DNA of 40,564 bases, from positions 1 to 40,564 of the forward strand of contig CAIKGD010000062.1 in the NCBI GenBank assembly GCA_903826865.1, written 5' to 3'. The DNA is from an uncultured Verrucomicrobiota bacterium. Its GTDB lineage: Bacteria > Verrucomicrobiota > Kiritimatiellia > Kiritimatiellales > Tichowtungiaceae. Each line of letters starts with the position of its first letter. The first letter of the stretch is position 1. The notes under the pieces were generated by a model that saw nothing but the letters and a program-made list of their open reading frames with translations, made no database searches and had not been told where the DNA came from. A program made the position numbers and the translations under genes. This document shows, one piece after another, positions 16,463 through 24,159 of this stretch.

Positions 16463-18307
16463 TCAGCAGCTCACTTTTATTTCAGCCGGCAGAACGATAC
16501 GCACACACGTTCCTTCACCTGGATGAGAATTCACCGTGACCGTTCCGCCAAGCGCGTCCAGCGTCCGGAGTACTGCGGTCATGCCGAGTCCGATTCCGCC
16601 GTGTTCCATGCCGCCGTGGCGGAAGGTGGTGAACGGCTCGAACAGATGCGGCATAAATTCCGGCGAAATGCCCGTACCGGTGTCTTCAATCTCAACAAAT
16701 ACTCCGCCCTGCTCCGCCGGTCCGGTCCGCAACGTCAATATACCGCCCGAAGCCATCGCCTCAATGCTGTTTTTGACCGGATTGACCAGCGTAATCATAA
16801 CCGCACCGGGAGGAAGCACGACGGGAGGAACGGTTTCTGCACGCCCGTCCTGCAACTCTATCCGGCAGGATCTCATTTCAGAACGCACCAAAACAAGTGT
16901 GTTATCAAGCAGTGCATTAATGTTAAGCGATTCACATTTCTGAGGAACCGGTTCGTGGAAACGATACATCCGTTCAACCATATCCGCCATGCAAGTCAGT
17001 TCCCGCAAAGCCATCTCGGCAAATTCATAATGCGGACTGGCCGGCGACATATCTTCGCGCATCAGACTGAACGCACTGCGCGCCGCCGTCAGCGGTGTAT
17101 TGAACTCGTGAGCCATTCCGGCGGTCAGCTCACCGAACATTGAAAGCCGTTTCCGCTGAAGTTCGCTGCGTTCCTCCGTCACCATTTTCAGAGCCAGCAT
17201 ACGCGCCTGCTTCTCGATGCCGACCTGCACATCCGGCTCTTTTTCCTGTCCGGATTTTTCGCGCAACATACAGTAAATCTGCTCAATATCACCGGTTTTG
17301 CTGCGCAAAGCCACCGAATCCATTTCAATGTTCAGCAGAACGCCGTCGTTCCGGCGCAGTTCTAAAGCCACATCAGCCGCTGAGCCGCCGGTTTTCAGAC
17401 TGTCCAAACACTCCTGAAAACACTGCCGCCCCGTCCGGGTGAGCAGCTCACTGAAAGGCCGCCCCGCCGCTGAGCCGCGCGCCAGCCCGGTCAGACGCAA
17501 CCACGCCGGATTCACTTCAATAATCCTGCCTTCGTTATCCAGTGACTGATAGGGAAGCGGAGCCTGTTCAAAAAGCAGCCGGAACTTGTGCTCACGGTGC
17601 TCCAGCTCTTCCTGCATGTGCATTTGAGCCGACACATCATTGTAAACAACCACCATTTCGCCACCGGTACGCCGGTAAACAAAATTATCGCGCCAGCCCG
17701 CAATCCGCGCATCCTGATAATAGCGCAGCGGAAAGTTTTCCGGCTGCCCGGTTTTCCACACCCGCCGCAGCACCTCCGGCAAACCGAATTCCTCTACACG
17801 GGGAAATACCTCTGTCAGCCGCCGTCCAACCACATGCTGACGCGCAGTTTTTTCAATTCTTTCCGCCGCCGGATTCATGTCGCGAATAATGAAATCTCGC
17901 CCTTTATCGGTCGCCTCATACACCATAACCCCGCAGGTTATTTTCTCAAAAAGTTCACCGAACGAAGCCAGACCGGACAGACTGCCGTCCGGCATATTGG
18001 AGGTGGAATATATCCGGCGCAGCAGAGGCGAGATTGAAAAAAGACCTGCCACCATCAGCAGAGAAATCACAAAGGCCGCCATTTCCGCATAAAGATCCGC
18101 CAGATGATTGGCCCCGCCGTTCAACAGGTGGTAAAAGATGATTAGCTGTCGCACCGCCATCAGCATCAAAGCTGTTGAAATCATGATCCACGAAAAGCTT
18201 TTGCGTGAGAGTTTCATCAGACGCAAAGCAAGAAAAGCCGCACAGAATTGCACGATAACCGATGCGGTAAGCATCAATAGCAAAGCAAACTGTTGAAACT
18301 CATTCAT
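16463..18307 (-). CDS. PAS-domain sensor histidine kinase (HisKA, NtrB-like)
   Basis: A 614-residue kinase with three membrane helices in residues about 8-100 and two PAS domains (about 115-235 and 240-355; for example IIEVNPAWLRLTGL). A HisKA domain with H401 in GELTAGMAHEFNTPLTAAR is followed by a HATPase with NPVKNSIEAMASGG, VEIEDTGTGI and the GGIGLGM box. I chose ATG 18307 because a GAGGTG ribosome site lies just upstream; the longer open frame to 18445 would run into hflX. It belongs to a different kinase class from the two genes downstream of it. NtrB-like kinases often pair with sigma-54 activators, and rpoN is 9 kb away, but no activator gene is in view. Confidence 0.9.
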   Translation of the reverse strand: MNEFQQFALLLMLTASVIVQFCAAFLALRLMKLSRKSFSWIMISTALMLMAVRQLIIFYHLLNGGANHLADLYAEMAAFVISLLMVAGLFSISPLLRRIYSTSNMPDGSLSGLASFGELFEKITCGVMVYEATDKGRDFIIRDMNPAAERIEKTARQHVVGRRLTEVFPRVEEFGLPEVLRRVWKTGQPENFPLRYYQDARIAGWRDNFVYRRTGGEMVVVYNDVSAQMHMQEELEHREHKFRLLFEQAPLPYQSLDNEGRIIEVNPAWLRLTGLARGSAAGRPFSELLTRTGRQCFQECLDSLKTGGSAADVALELRRNDGVLLNIEMDSVALRSKTGDIEQIYCMLREKSGQEKEPDVQVGIEKQARMLALKMVTEERSELQRKRLSMFGELTAGMAHEFNTPLTAARSAFSLMREDMSPASPHYEFAEMALRELTCMADMVERMYRFHEPVPQKCESLNINALLDNTLVLVRSEMRSCRIELQDGRAETVPPVVLPPGAVMITLVNPVKNSIEAMASGGILTLRTGPAEQGGVFVEIEDTGTGISPEFMPHLFEPFTTFRHGGMEHGGIGLGMTAVLRTLDALGGTVTVNSHPGEGTCVRIVLPAEIKVSC

Positions 18308-18374
18308 CCGCACCTCATCAAGGTAAGAATAACTGAGGCGCGGAACAGTCGCAAGACGTTTTAAACAATCCCTG

Positions 18375-19652
18375 CTAAGCGAGGTAAGGTGCACAACGCG
18401 CCGCCAGCGGCAAGGGAACGCGGACGAGCAGTTCGGCGGATTCACCTTCGTATTTCTCCTCCAGTACCGTCGCCGACTGTTTTAACTGCGCCAGCAGGCG
18501 GCCTTCGCTGAGCGGAATCATCAGCTTCATCACCTGCTTGTCGCCTTTCAGGCAGTCGGCCAGCTCGTTCAGTAAATTTTCAAGTCCTTCGCCCGTAACC
18601 GCTGAAACCGATGCCGAGCGGCCAAGCGTACGCGCCAGCCGGTTCGCGGCGTGCCGCCCCTCTTCCGTATCAATTTTGTTCAGCACGCAAAGCACCGGTT
18701 TATCTTCCGCACCGATCTCCTGCATCACGGTATTCACTGCGGCAATCTGCTGCTCAACCTGCGGATGTGCGCAGTCGATCACATGCAGAATCAGATCGGC
18801 CTCGACGACCTCTTCGAGCGTCGCCTTGAACGAATCCACCAGATGGTGCGGCAGTTTGCGGATGAATCCAACGGTATCGGTCATCAGACACGGTTCGCGG
18901 TTCGGAAGTTCAACCTGCCGCGTCGTCGGGTCGAGCGTCGCGAAAAGCTGATCCTCGGCATAAATATCGGCACCGGCCAGCCGGTTCAGCAGCGTGGACT
19001 TGCCGGCGTTGGTGTATCCGACGATTGAAACCAGCGCCCAGCCGTGGCGCTGCCGCCCGCGCCGCTGCTCGGCGCGGCGCGTACGCACCAGTTCCAGTTC
19101 CTGGGTCAGTGTACGGATCAGATTCTGAATGCTGCGGCGATCCATTTCGATCTGCGTTTCGCCCGGCCCTTTCAGGCCGATACCGCCCGCCTGACGTTCG
19201 AGATGCGTCCACATGCGGCGCAAACGGGGAAGCAGGTACCGATGCTGCGCCAGCTGCACCTGCAAACAGCCTTCACGCGTCCGTGCCCGCTTGGCGAAAA
19301 TATCGAGAATCAGCTGCGTGCGGTCGAGTACGCGGACGGCGAGCACCTCTTCCAGATTACGGCCCTGCGCCGGAGAAAGGTCTTCGTCGAAAATCACCAG
19401 ATTAGCACCGGTATCCTTTGCCATCTGCGCCAGTTCTTCGACCTTGCCCTTGCCGATAAAATGGGCGGCGTGGACTTTGGACTGCTTGCAAAGCATCCTC
19501 CCGACCACTTCCGCGCCGGCACTTACGGTCAACTGAGCCAGTTCTTCGAGCGTATCTTTGACATCCCACTCGTCATTCCGCCCGCGCAACATCACGCCGA
19601 CCAGCAGCGCGCGCTCCTGCGCCTGCGGTACAGTTGTCGTCATCTCTTTCAT
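18375..19652 (-). CDS. hflX: ribosome-associated GTPase HflX
   Basis: A 425-residue HflX. The N-terminal nucleotide-binding subdomain is followed by the glycine-rich segment GGIGLKGPGETQIE (about 156-169). The G domain has G1 at about 212-220 (GYTNAGKST), G3 DTVGFIRKLP and G4 NKID. HflX binds the 50S subunit and splits stalled ribosomes. The start overlaps the miaA stop by four bases, the classic miaA-hflX pairing, though no hfq gene lies between them. All G motifs are intact. Confidence 0.96.
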   Translation of the reverse strand: MKEMTTTVPQAQERALLVGVMLRGRNDEWDVKDTLEELAQLTVSAGAEVVGRMLCKQSKVHAAHFIGKGKVEELAQMAKDTGANLVIFDEDLSPAQGRNLEEVLAVRVLDRTQLILDIFAKRARTREGCLQVQLAQHRYLLPRLRRMWTHLERQAGGIGLKGPGETQIEMDRRSIQNLIRTLTQELELVRTRRAEQRRGRQRHGWALVSIVGYTNAGKSTLLNRLAGADIYAEDQLFATLDPTTRQVELPNREPCLMTDTVGFIRKLPHHLVDSFKATLEEVVEADLILHVIDCAHPQVEQQIAAVNTVMQEIGAEDKPVLCVLNKIDTEEGRHAANRLARTLGRSASVSAVTGEGLENLLNELADCLKGDKQVMKLMIPLSEGRLLAQLKQSATVLEEKYEGESAELLVRVPLPLAARCAPYLA

Positions 19653-20569
19653 AAACGGATTCCTGCCAGCGGCACCGGCCCGCGCTCTTTCCAGACATTG
19701 TAAACTTTACCCGCAAGTTGTCCAATGTCCGAATAGCACGCTGATTCAATCCACTCCACAGTGAGCTGCTGGCGGAACCAGGTCATCTGGCGCTTGGATA
19801 GCTGGCGGGTGCGGATGACCGTCCGTTCTTTGGCTTCCGCTTCGGAACATTCGCCGCGCAGGACGGCGAAGGCTTCGGCATAGCCGATAGCGTGCCGCGC
19901 CGTCGGGGAAAGCTCCGGACTGCAAAGTTTCCGCGCTTCTTCCAGAAGTCCGCCCGCATACATTTTTCCGACCCGTTCAGCGATCCGCCGGTGAAGCACA
20001 TCGCGTTCGACGTGCAGACCGATGACAACCGGCATTTCTTTTTTCCAGGTGCGCCGGGGAAGATCACCCGACGCGCTCTGCTCAATTAAACGGATGAGAC
20101 GGCGGGAATTTTCCTTATCGGCGAGCGCTTCATAGGCTTCGGGCGCGGCGCGGCGCGCCTCGGCCTGCAATTCAGCAAGCGGCATCTTTTCTGTGCGCTC
20201 ACGAAGCGCCGCGTCAGCGGCCGGCAGGTCGTCGAGGCCTTGTAAAAGACACTTCACATACAGGCCGGTTCCGCCGGTGACAATCGGCGGATTTTCCAAT
20301 GTTTGGAAAGCCGGACGGATCGCGGCAAGCCAGTCGCCGACACTGAACGACTCAGCCGGTCCGGCAAGGTCAATACCGAAGGTTTTGACGCGTGCGCGGT
20401 CTGCGGCGGATGGTTTGGCAGTACCGATGTCCATGCCGCGGTAGATGTTCATCGAATCGGCGGAAATGATGGACGCGCCGGTCTGTTCGGCGATGAACTG
20501 GGCGACAGCGCTTTTGCCCGACGCCGTCGGTCCGACAAGCACGAAGGCGCTGGGGCTATTTGGATTCAT
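19649..20569 (-). CDS. miaA: tRNA dimethylallyltransferase MiaA
   Basis: A 306-residue MiaA, which transfers a dimethylallyl group to A37 of tRNAs reading UNN codons. Visible motifs: P-loop GPTASGKS (13-20), ISADSMNIYRGMDIGTAKPS, VTGGTGLYVKCLLQGL, and the C-terminal TRQLSKRQMTWFR. The start overlaps lspA by 14 bases. An almost perfect copy of the palindromic repeat (20292-20309) is embedded in the segment encoding PAFQTLENPP just before VTGGTGLY, without lengthening the protein. A degenerate copy lies near the 3' end at 19688. Confidence 0.96.
   Translation of the reverse strand: MNPNSPSAFVLVGPTASGKSAVAQFIAEQTGASIISADSMNIYRGMDIGTAKPSAADRARVKTFGIDLAGPAESFSVGDWLAAIRPAFQTLENPPIVTGGTGLYVKCLLQGLDDLPAADAALRERTEKMPLAELQAEARRAAPEAYEALADKENSRRLIRLIEQSASGDLPRRTWKKEMPVVIGLHVERDVLHRRIAERVGKMYAGGLLEEARKLCSPELSPTARHAIGYAEAFAVLRGECSEAEAKERTVIRTRQLSKRQMTWFRQQLTVEWIESACYSDIGQLAGKVYNVWKERGPVPLAGIRL
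20292..20309. repeat. palindromic repeat inside miaA
   Basis: TTTTCCAATGTTTGGAAA: perfect 7-base arms TTTCCAA and TTGGAAA around spacer TGT. On the coding strand it encodes the FQTLE segment of MiaA. It is a full match to the copies at 24206 and 39591 apart from the spacer. Confidence 0.75.
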
Positions 20570-21038
20570 TGGCAGAGCTTTTCAACGGATGGCGGGTGTG
20601 CCACAGCGAAGAAAGCAGGTAGATGCCGACGGCGATACAAATGGCGGAATCAGCAACATTGAAAGAGGGCCAGTGGCAGGCGCCCAGGTGGAAATCAAGG
20701 AAGTCGGTGACCCAGCCGACACGGATACGGTCAATCAGGTTGCCGCAGATTCCGCCAATCATCAGACCAAGTGCAATGCGGTGATCAGGGGTCGGATTGA
20801 GCACTTTGCGGTGATAGACGGCCAGCAGAATAAGCACGACGATGGAGAGGATAATGAGTGCGGGCATCTGTCCTCCGAACATGCCCCATGCCGCGCCTTC
20901 GTTGCGGACGTAAACCAGATTGAAAAAGCCCGGAATAACGGCCTGCGGATCACCGCCATAGATGAATGATGTCCGTACCCACAGCTTGGTCAACTGATCG
21001 AGCAGAACAATGATCAGTCCCAGAATGAGTACCAGCAT
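20556..21038 (-). CDS. lspA: lipoprotein signal peptidase LspA
   Basis: A 160-residue type II signal peptidase with four membrane helices (about 3-17, 58-74, 86-104, 127-145). The conserved set is N100 and D103 (CGNLIDR), D112 (VTDFLDF), N127 and D130 (FNVADSAI); D112 and D130 form the catalytic aspartate pair. It cleaves lipoprotein signal peptides at the inner membrane, consistent with lipoprotein-like genes elsewhere in the window (PstS and the 10010 gene). Nine bases after the DksA-like gene and overlapping miaA, so part of one operon. Confidence 0.95.
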   Translation of the reverse strand: MLVLILGLIIVLLDQLTKLWVRTSFIYGGDPQAVIPGFFNLVYVRNEGAAWGMFGGQMPALIILSIVVLILLAVYHRKVLNPTPDHRIALGLMIGGICGNLIDRIRVGWVTDFLDFHLGACHWPSFNVADSAICIAVGIYLLSSLWHTRHPLKSSANESK

Positions 21039-21047
21039 GGGGTTCTC

Positions 21048-21614
21048 CTAGCTGCGCATGGTGCCGCCGAAAGGGCGGTAATGGGCGCGTCCTTTTTCGA
21101 GTTCAGATTGCGCACGCACCGTGTAGCGCACATAAGGCAGTGCCTGAAGCCGTTCGACATTAATCGGCAGGCCGGTCAGTTCGCAAATACCGAATGTGCC
21201 TTTTTCGATACGGCGGATCGCCGCGTCAATTTCGAAGAGCACTTCCTGCTCACTGCCCATCATATTGAGTTCCATCTCACGGTCGAACGTGTCGGTACCC
21301 TGATCGGACAGCGACGGGTCGCGCTGGTTGGCTTCGAGATTGTCGCGCGAAAGGGTGCTGTATTCACCTGAAACACGCTCGCGGAGGGTTAGCAGAATGT
21401 CTTTGAACTCGCGAACTTCTTTGGAGGTCAGTTTTTTGACGGCAGGTGCCGGGGCAGCCGCCGGTTTGTGCGCATGAGTCCGGACGGTTTTTTGGGCCGG
21501 TTTCTTCGCAACAGCGGTCTTTTTAACCGCTTTCTTAACCACCTTTTTGGCAGGTGCCTTTTTTACAGTCTTTTTGACAACTGTTTTTTTCTTCGAAACC
21601 TTTTTTGCAGCCAT
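21048..21614 (-). CDS. DksA/TraR-like protein with degenerate zinc finger
   Basis: A 188-residue protein. Residues 1-60 are Lys/Ala/Val-rich with repeated AKK/VKK units, resembling histone H1-like tails that bind nucleic acid. The rest matches the TraR/DksA fold: a coiled-coil region with DREMELNMMGSEQEVLFEIDAAIRRIEKGTFGIC, then LTGLPINVERLQALPYVRYT. Of the four zinc ligands only C144 remains; the positions expected to be Cys are T147, T165 and A168. The DF/DT tip (QGTDTFD) is present. It may bind the RNA polymerase secondary channel like DksA, but that is inferred from family. First gene of the operon with lspA, miaA and hflX. Confidence 0.85.
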   Translation of the reverse strand: MAAKKVSKKKTVVKKTVKKAPAKKVVKKAVKKTAVAKKPAQKTVRTHAHKPAAAPAPAVKKLTSKEVREFKDILLTLRERVSGEYSTLSRDNLEANQRDPSLSDQGTDTFDREMELNMMGSEQEVLFEIDAAIRRIEKGTFGICELTGLPINVERLQALPYVRYTVRAQSELEKGRAHYRPFGGTMRS

Positions 21615-21670
21615 TCGTAAAGCCCTTCCGTTATCCGAAAAATGCTATATCAGTGAAAAAATGAGGGGTG

Positions 21671-21700
21671 CTTTTAGCACGGCGCTGACAGGGGTGTCAA
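21671..21700 (-). promoter_or_regulatory. sigma-70-type promoter of the dksA-like/lspA/miaA/hflX operon
   Basis: On the minus strand TTGACA (21700-21695), an 18-base spacer and TAAAAG (21676-21671) preceded by TGC, which makes an extended -10. The -35 is a perfect consensus. It lies 57 bases upstream of the DksA-like ATG and just after the end of the PhnP-like gene. Confidence 0.6.
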
Positions 21701-21713
21701 TCGGCATCCCTGC

Positions 21714-22487
21714 CTATTTCAGGTAAACCGTCAGCCCGTCCTGCGGCACATCAATCCCGGCCGGCAGAGAGGCTTGAAGCGTGTCGTGATCGGAATGGTG
21801 GGTCAGGTGTGTCAGAAACGACCGTTCCGCGCCGATCCGCTGCAGATGTTCCACGCATTCTCCGATTGAAAAATGGGTTGAGTGTCTTCCGGGGCGCAGG
21901 CCGTCAAGAATCATCACATCCAGGCTGTCCAACCACTGGAAGCTGGTTTCCGGAATCCCCGAACAGTCCGGAATGTATGCCAGCCGTTTTCCGTCCGCCT
22001 CGACCAGAAAGCCGTAAACCGGCTCCTCGCCGTGTATGACCGGAACCGGCGTTATTCGCGCACCGCCGATTTCCACCGGCGCAATCATTTCCGTAAAAAC
22101 CACGCGCGGCACACCGCCGAACGAGTGACTCGGTTTGTCCACATAATCAAATTTTGAGCGCATTGAGGCAACAGTCGCCGATGAACCGTACACCGGAATA
22201 TGCGACTTTTGCAGATCGCTGAAGCGGCGGATATCGTCGAAGCCGAAAATATGGTCGGCGTGCGGATGAGTAATAAAAACCGCATCCACTCGCTCCACCC
22301 CGAAAGTCAGCACCTGTTCGCGCAGGTCGGGCGGCGTATCGAACAGCAGACACTTTCCGCCAGCCTGAACATAGAGACTGCACCGGCGGCGTTTGTTCTT
22401 CGGGTTGTCCGACCGGCAGACCGGACAATGACATCCAATCATTGGAACGCCATGCGAAGTACCTGTGCCTAGAAAAGTGAATTTCAT
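21714..22487 (-). CDS. PhnP-like metallo-beta-lactamase-fold phosphodiesterase
   Basis: A 257-residue MBL protein. FLGTGTSHGVPMIGCHCPVC at the N terminus includes the Cys cluster (C19, C21, C24) common to the PhnP/phosphoribosyl cyclic-phosphate phosphodiesterase group. The metal motif is HPHADH (H74-H79), followed by GFDDIRRF; distal ligands lie in YIPDCSG and FLTHLTHHSDHDTL. Family members hydrolyse cyclic phosphates; the substrate here is unknown because no phosphonate genes are nearby. ATG 22487 aligns with family starts; the open frame further upstream runs into pyrE. A 14-base copy of the palindrome lies at codons 14-18. Confidence 0.85.
   Translation of the reverse strand: MKFTFLGTGTSHGVPMIGCHCPVCRSDNPKNKRRRCSLYVQAGGKCLLFDTPPDLREQVLTFGVERVDAVFITHPHADHIFGFDDIRRFSDLQKSHIPVYGSSATVASMRSKFDYVDKPSHSFGGVPRVVFTEMIAPVEIGGARITPVPVIHGEEPVYGFLVEADGKRLAYIPDCSGIPETSFQWLDSLDVMILDGLRPGRHSTHFSIGECVEHLQRIGAERSFLTHLTHHSDHDTLQASLPAGIDVPQDGLTVYLK
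22434..22447. repeat. palindromic repeat, short copy in the PhnP-like gene
   Basis: TCCAATCATTGGAA, the inner 14 bases of the family with spacer TCA. It sits in the region encoding PMIG near the protein start and lacks the outer T/A pairs of the longest copies. Confidence 0.6.
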
Positions 22488-22551
22488 GAAAGCCGGTTTT
22501 AACTTCCGGAATTCCCGGTTGCATGTCAACCAGTCGGGTTCTCTTTCTCCA

Positions 22552-23127
22552 TCAGCTTCCGGGATGCACCAGCGGCAGTCCTTTCTTGCAGAGCGGACAT
22601 TCGGCGGGCTCCCAGGTGACCGGTTCGATGTCGAGCAGACTGACCAGCGGATAGTCAAACTGCGCCTTGCCGCCGCTGCGGTTGACGAGCACGCCGATCG
22701 CCCGCACCGTGCCGCCGTGCTGTTTCACAATGTCCACCGTTTCCTGTACACGGCCGCCGCGGGTGATTACATCTTCCGCCACCAGAAACCGTTCGCCCTT
22801 TTCGATCTTAAACCGGCGCATCACCAGCGCTTTTGCCTCATTTTTTTCTGCGAAAATAAAACGGACGCCAAGAGCACGGGCCACTTCGTGTCCGACGGAA
22901 ATGCCGCCAAGCGCCGGGGCGATGACCGTGTCCACCTCCAGCGCACCCGGAACAGTTTTCATCTTTTCAACCAGCGCCTCGCAGACCTGCGCGGCGATGC
23001 GGGGATATTGAAGCAGCAGCGCGCACTGGAAAAAGCGGTTGGAATGGAGTCCTGAGCGAAGTTCAAAATGGCCGTTAAGCAACGCCCGGGTTTTTTCAAA
23101 GAGGTTGAGCAGATCGGTTTCTTTCAT
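22552..23127 (-). CDS. pyrE: orotate phosphoribosyltransferase PyrE
   Basis: A 191-residue type I phosphoribosyltransferase that makes orotidine 5'-phosphate from orotate and PRPP. The PRPP motif is FLVAEDVITRGGRVQETV; the earlier PALGGISVGHEVARAL and FRSGLHSNRFFQ segments fit OPRTase. The C terminus carries ECPLCKKGLPLVHPG, a short CPxC tail seen in a subset of bacterial PyrE proteins. I chose ATG 23127, preceded by GGAAAATT; the longer frame upstream is antisense to nothing conserved and overlaps the receiver gene. It may be expressed with the receiver and rib genes. Confidence 0.92.
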   Translation of the reverse strand: MKETDLLNLFEKTRALLNGHFELRSGLHSNRFFQCALLLQYPRIAAQVCEALVEKMKTVPGALEVDTVIAPALGGISVGHEVARALGVRFIFAEKNEAKALVMRRFKIEKGERFLVAEDVITRGGRVQETVDIVKQHGGTVRAIGVLVNRSGGKAQFDYPLVSLLDIEPVTWEPAECPLCKKGLPLVHPGS

Positions 23128-23146
23128 AATTTTCCGTAGTGGAGCG

Positions 23147-23518
23147 TTAACTGAGCAGTTCCTGGACGGTTCGGCGGAGCGCCGCCGTATCAAAAGGCTT
23201 TTCAAACACCTTGGCCGCGCCGAGTTTGCCGGCCAAATCGAGATAGTGACCCGCCCGGACACGGCCGCCGCCGGACATGACAATCACTTTAATTTCAGGC
23301 AGTTTGCGGCGGATGGCCATTACCAGCTCAATGCCGTCACAGTCGGGCATGATGACATCGGTAATAATCAGATCAAAAGTCTGTTTTTCCAGCAACGCCT
23401 GGGCGTCCAGACCGTTAACGGCTTCGTCGAATTCATAGAGTTCACTGCCCAGTATGGCACGTACCATTTTGCGGATGGCCTCTTCATCATCAACGAGCAG
23501 AATTTTTTTCCGTTCCAT
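23147..23518 (-). CDS. stand-alone response regulator receiver (CheY-like)
   Basis: A 123-residue receiver domain without an output domain. The acidic pair D10/D11, phosphoacceptor D54 (LIITDVIMPDCDG), switch Ser S82 (VIVMSGG) and Lys K107 (VFEKPFD) are all present, so it should be phosphorylatable. It is 8 bases downstream of ribE and 19 upstream of pyrE, an unexpected place for a signalling protein. It could receive phosphate from the orphan kinases at 12-18 kb, but nothing in the sequence ties them together. Confidence 0.93.
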   Translation of the reverse strand: MERKKILLVDDEEAIRKMVRAILGSELYEFDEAVNGLDAQALLEKQTFDLIITDVIMPDCDGIELVMAIRRKLPEIKVIVMSGGGRVRAGHYLDLAGKLGAAKVFEKPFDTAALRRTVQELLS

Positions 23519-23526
23519 GAGAACTC

Positions 23527-24159
23527 CTACTGCTTATTCTCAAAACTGATACGATAATTCTGTCCGCCGCCAAACTCGAGAATCCTTTGCACATGCTTCC
23601 CGAGGATATCAGCCTCCAGATTAACCTTTGCACCGGGTTTAAATTCCGACATGTCCGTTTCTTCCATCGTGTGCGGAATAATATGAACAACAAACGCGTC
23701 GTCCTTCAGCTCCGCAACCGTAAGGGAAATTCCGTCCAGCGCAATCGACCCTTTATACACCATCAGCATTAGCAGGTTTTGTGCGCAATTAATTTCAAAT
23801 TTCCAGTCGCGGTCAACCCGGTCAACCCGGCGCACGGTTCCGACGCCGTCCACATGTCCGGTTACAATATGTCCGCCAAGCGTGTCGCCGAGTGCCAGCG
23901 CACGTTCGAGATTCACGATGGAACCCTGTCCTTTTTCGCCTAGATTGGTCTTATCAAACGTCTCTTTAAGCACATCGAAACAGAAATTGGCACCTTCAAT
24001 AGCGGCAACGGTCAGGCAGGCGCCGTTTACGGCAATACTGTCGCCTAAATGAACCGGCGCATCAAACGGACGGTTTGGGGCAAGTGTAATCCGGCCGGCC
24101 GCGCCGTGCATTTTTACATCAACTATGGTTCCAATCCGCTGAATAATTCCTGTAAACAT
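23527..24159 (-). CDS. ribE: riboflavin synthase alpha subunit
   Basis: A 210-residue riboflavin synthase that dismutates two lumazines to riboflavin. It has the family start MFTGIIQRIG and two lumazine-binding repeats, marked by VNGACLTV in the first half and LDGISLTV in the second, plus DTLGGHIVTGHVDGVG. ATG 24159 shares a base with the ribD stop (TGATG) and has AGGAGG just upstream, so the longer frame to 24255 is rejected. Last riboflavin gene of the operon. Confidence 0.95.
   Translation of the reverse strand: MFTGIIQRIGTIVDVKMHGAAGRITLAPNRPFDAPVHLGDSIAVNGACLTVAAIEGANFCFDVLKETFDKTNLGEKGQGSIVNLERALALGDTLGGHIVTGHVDGVGTVRRVDRVDRDWKFEINCAQNLLMLMVYKGSIALDGISLTVAELKDDAFVVHIIPHTMEETDMSEFKPGAKVNLEADILGKHVQRILEFGGGQNYRISFENKQ

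Noticed and set aside
16463-18092. Several long plus-strand frames across the histidine kinase genes
   Set aside because: They are antisense shadows: the minus-strand frames contain complete H-box and ATPase motifs, whereas the plus-strand translations do not.
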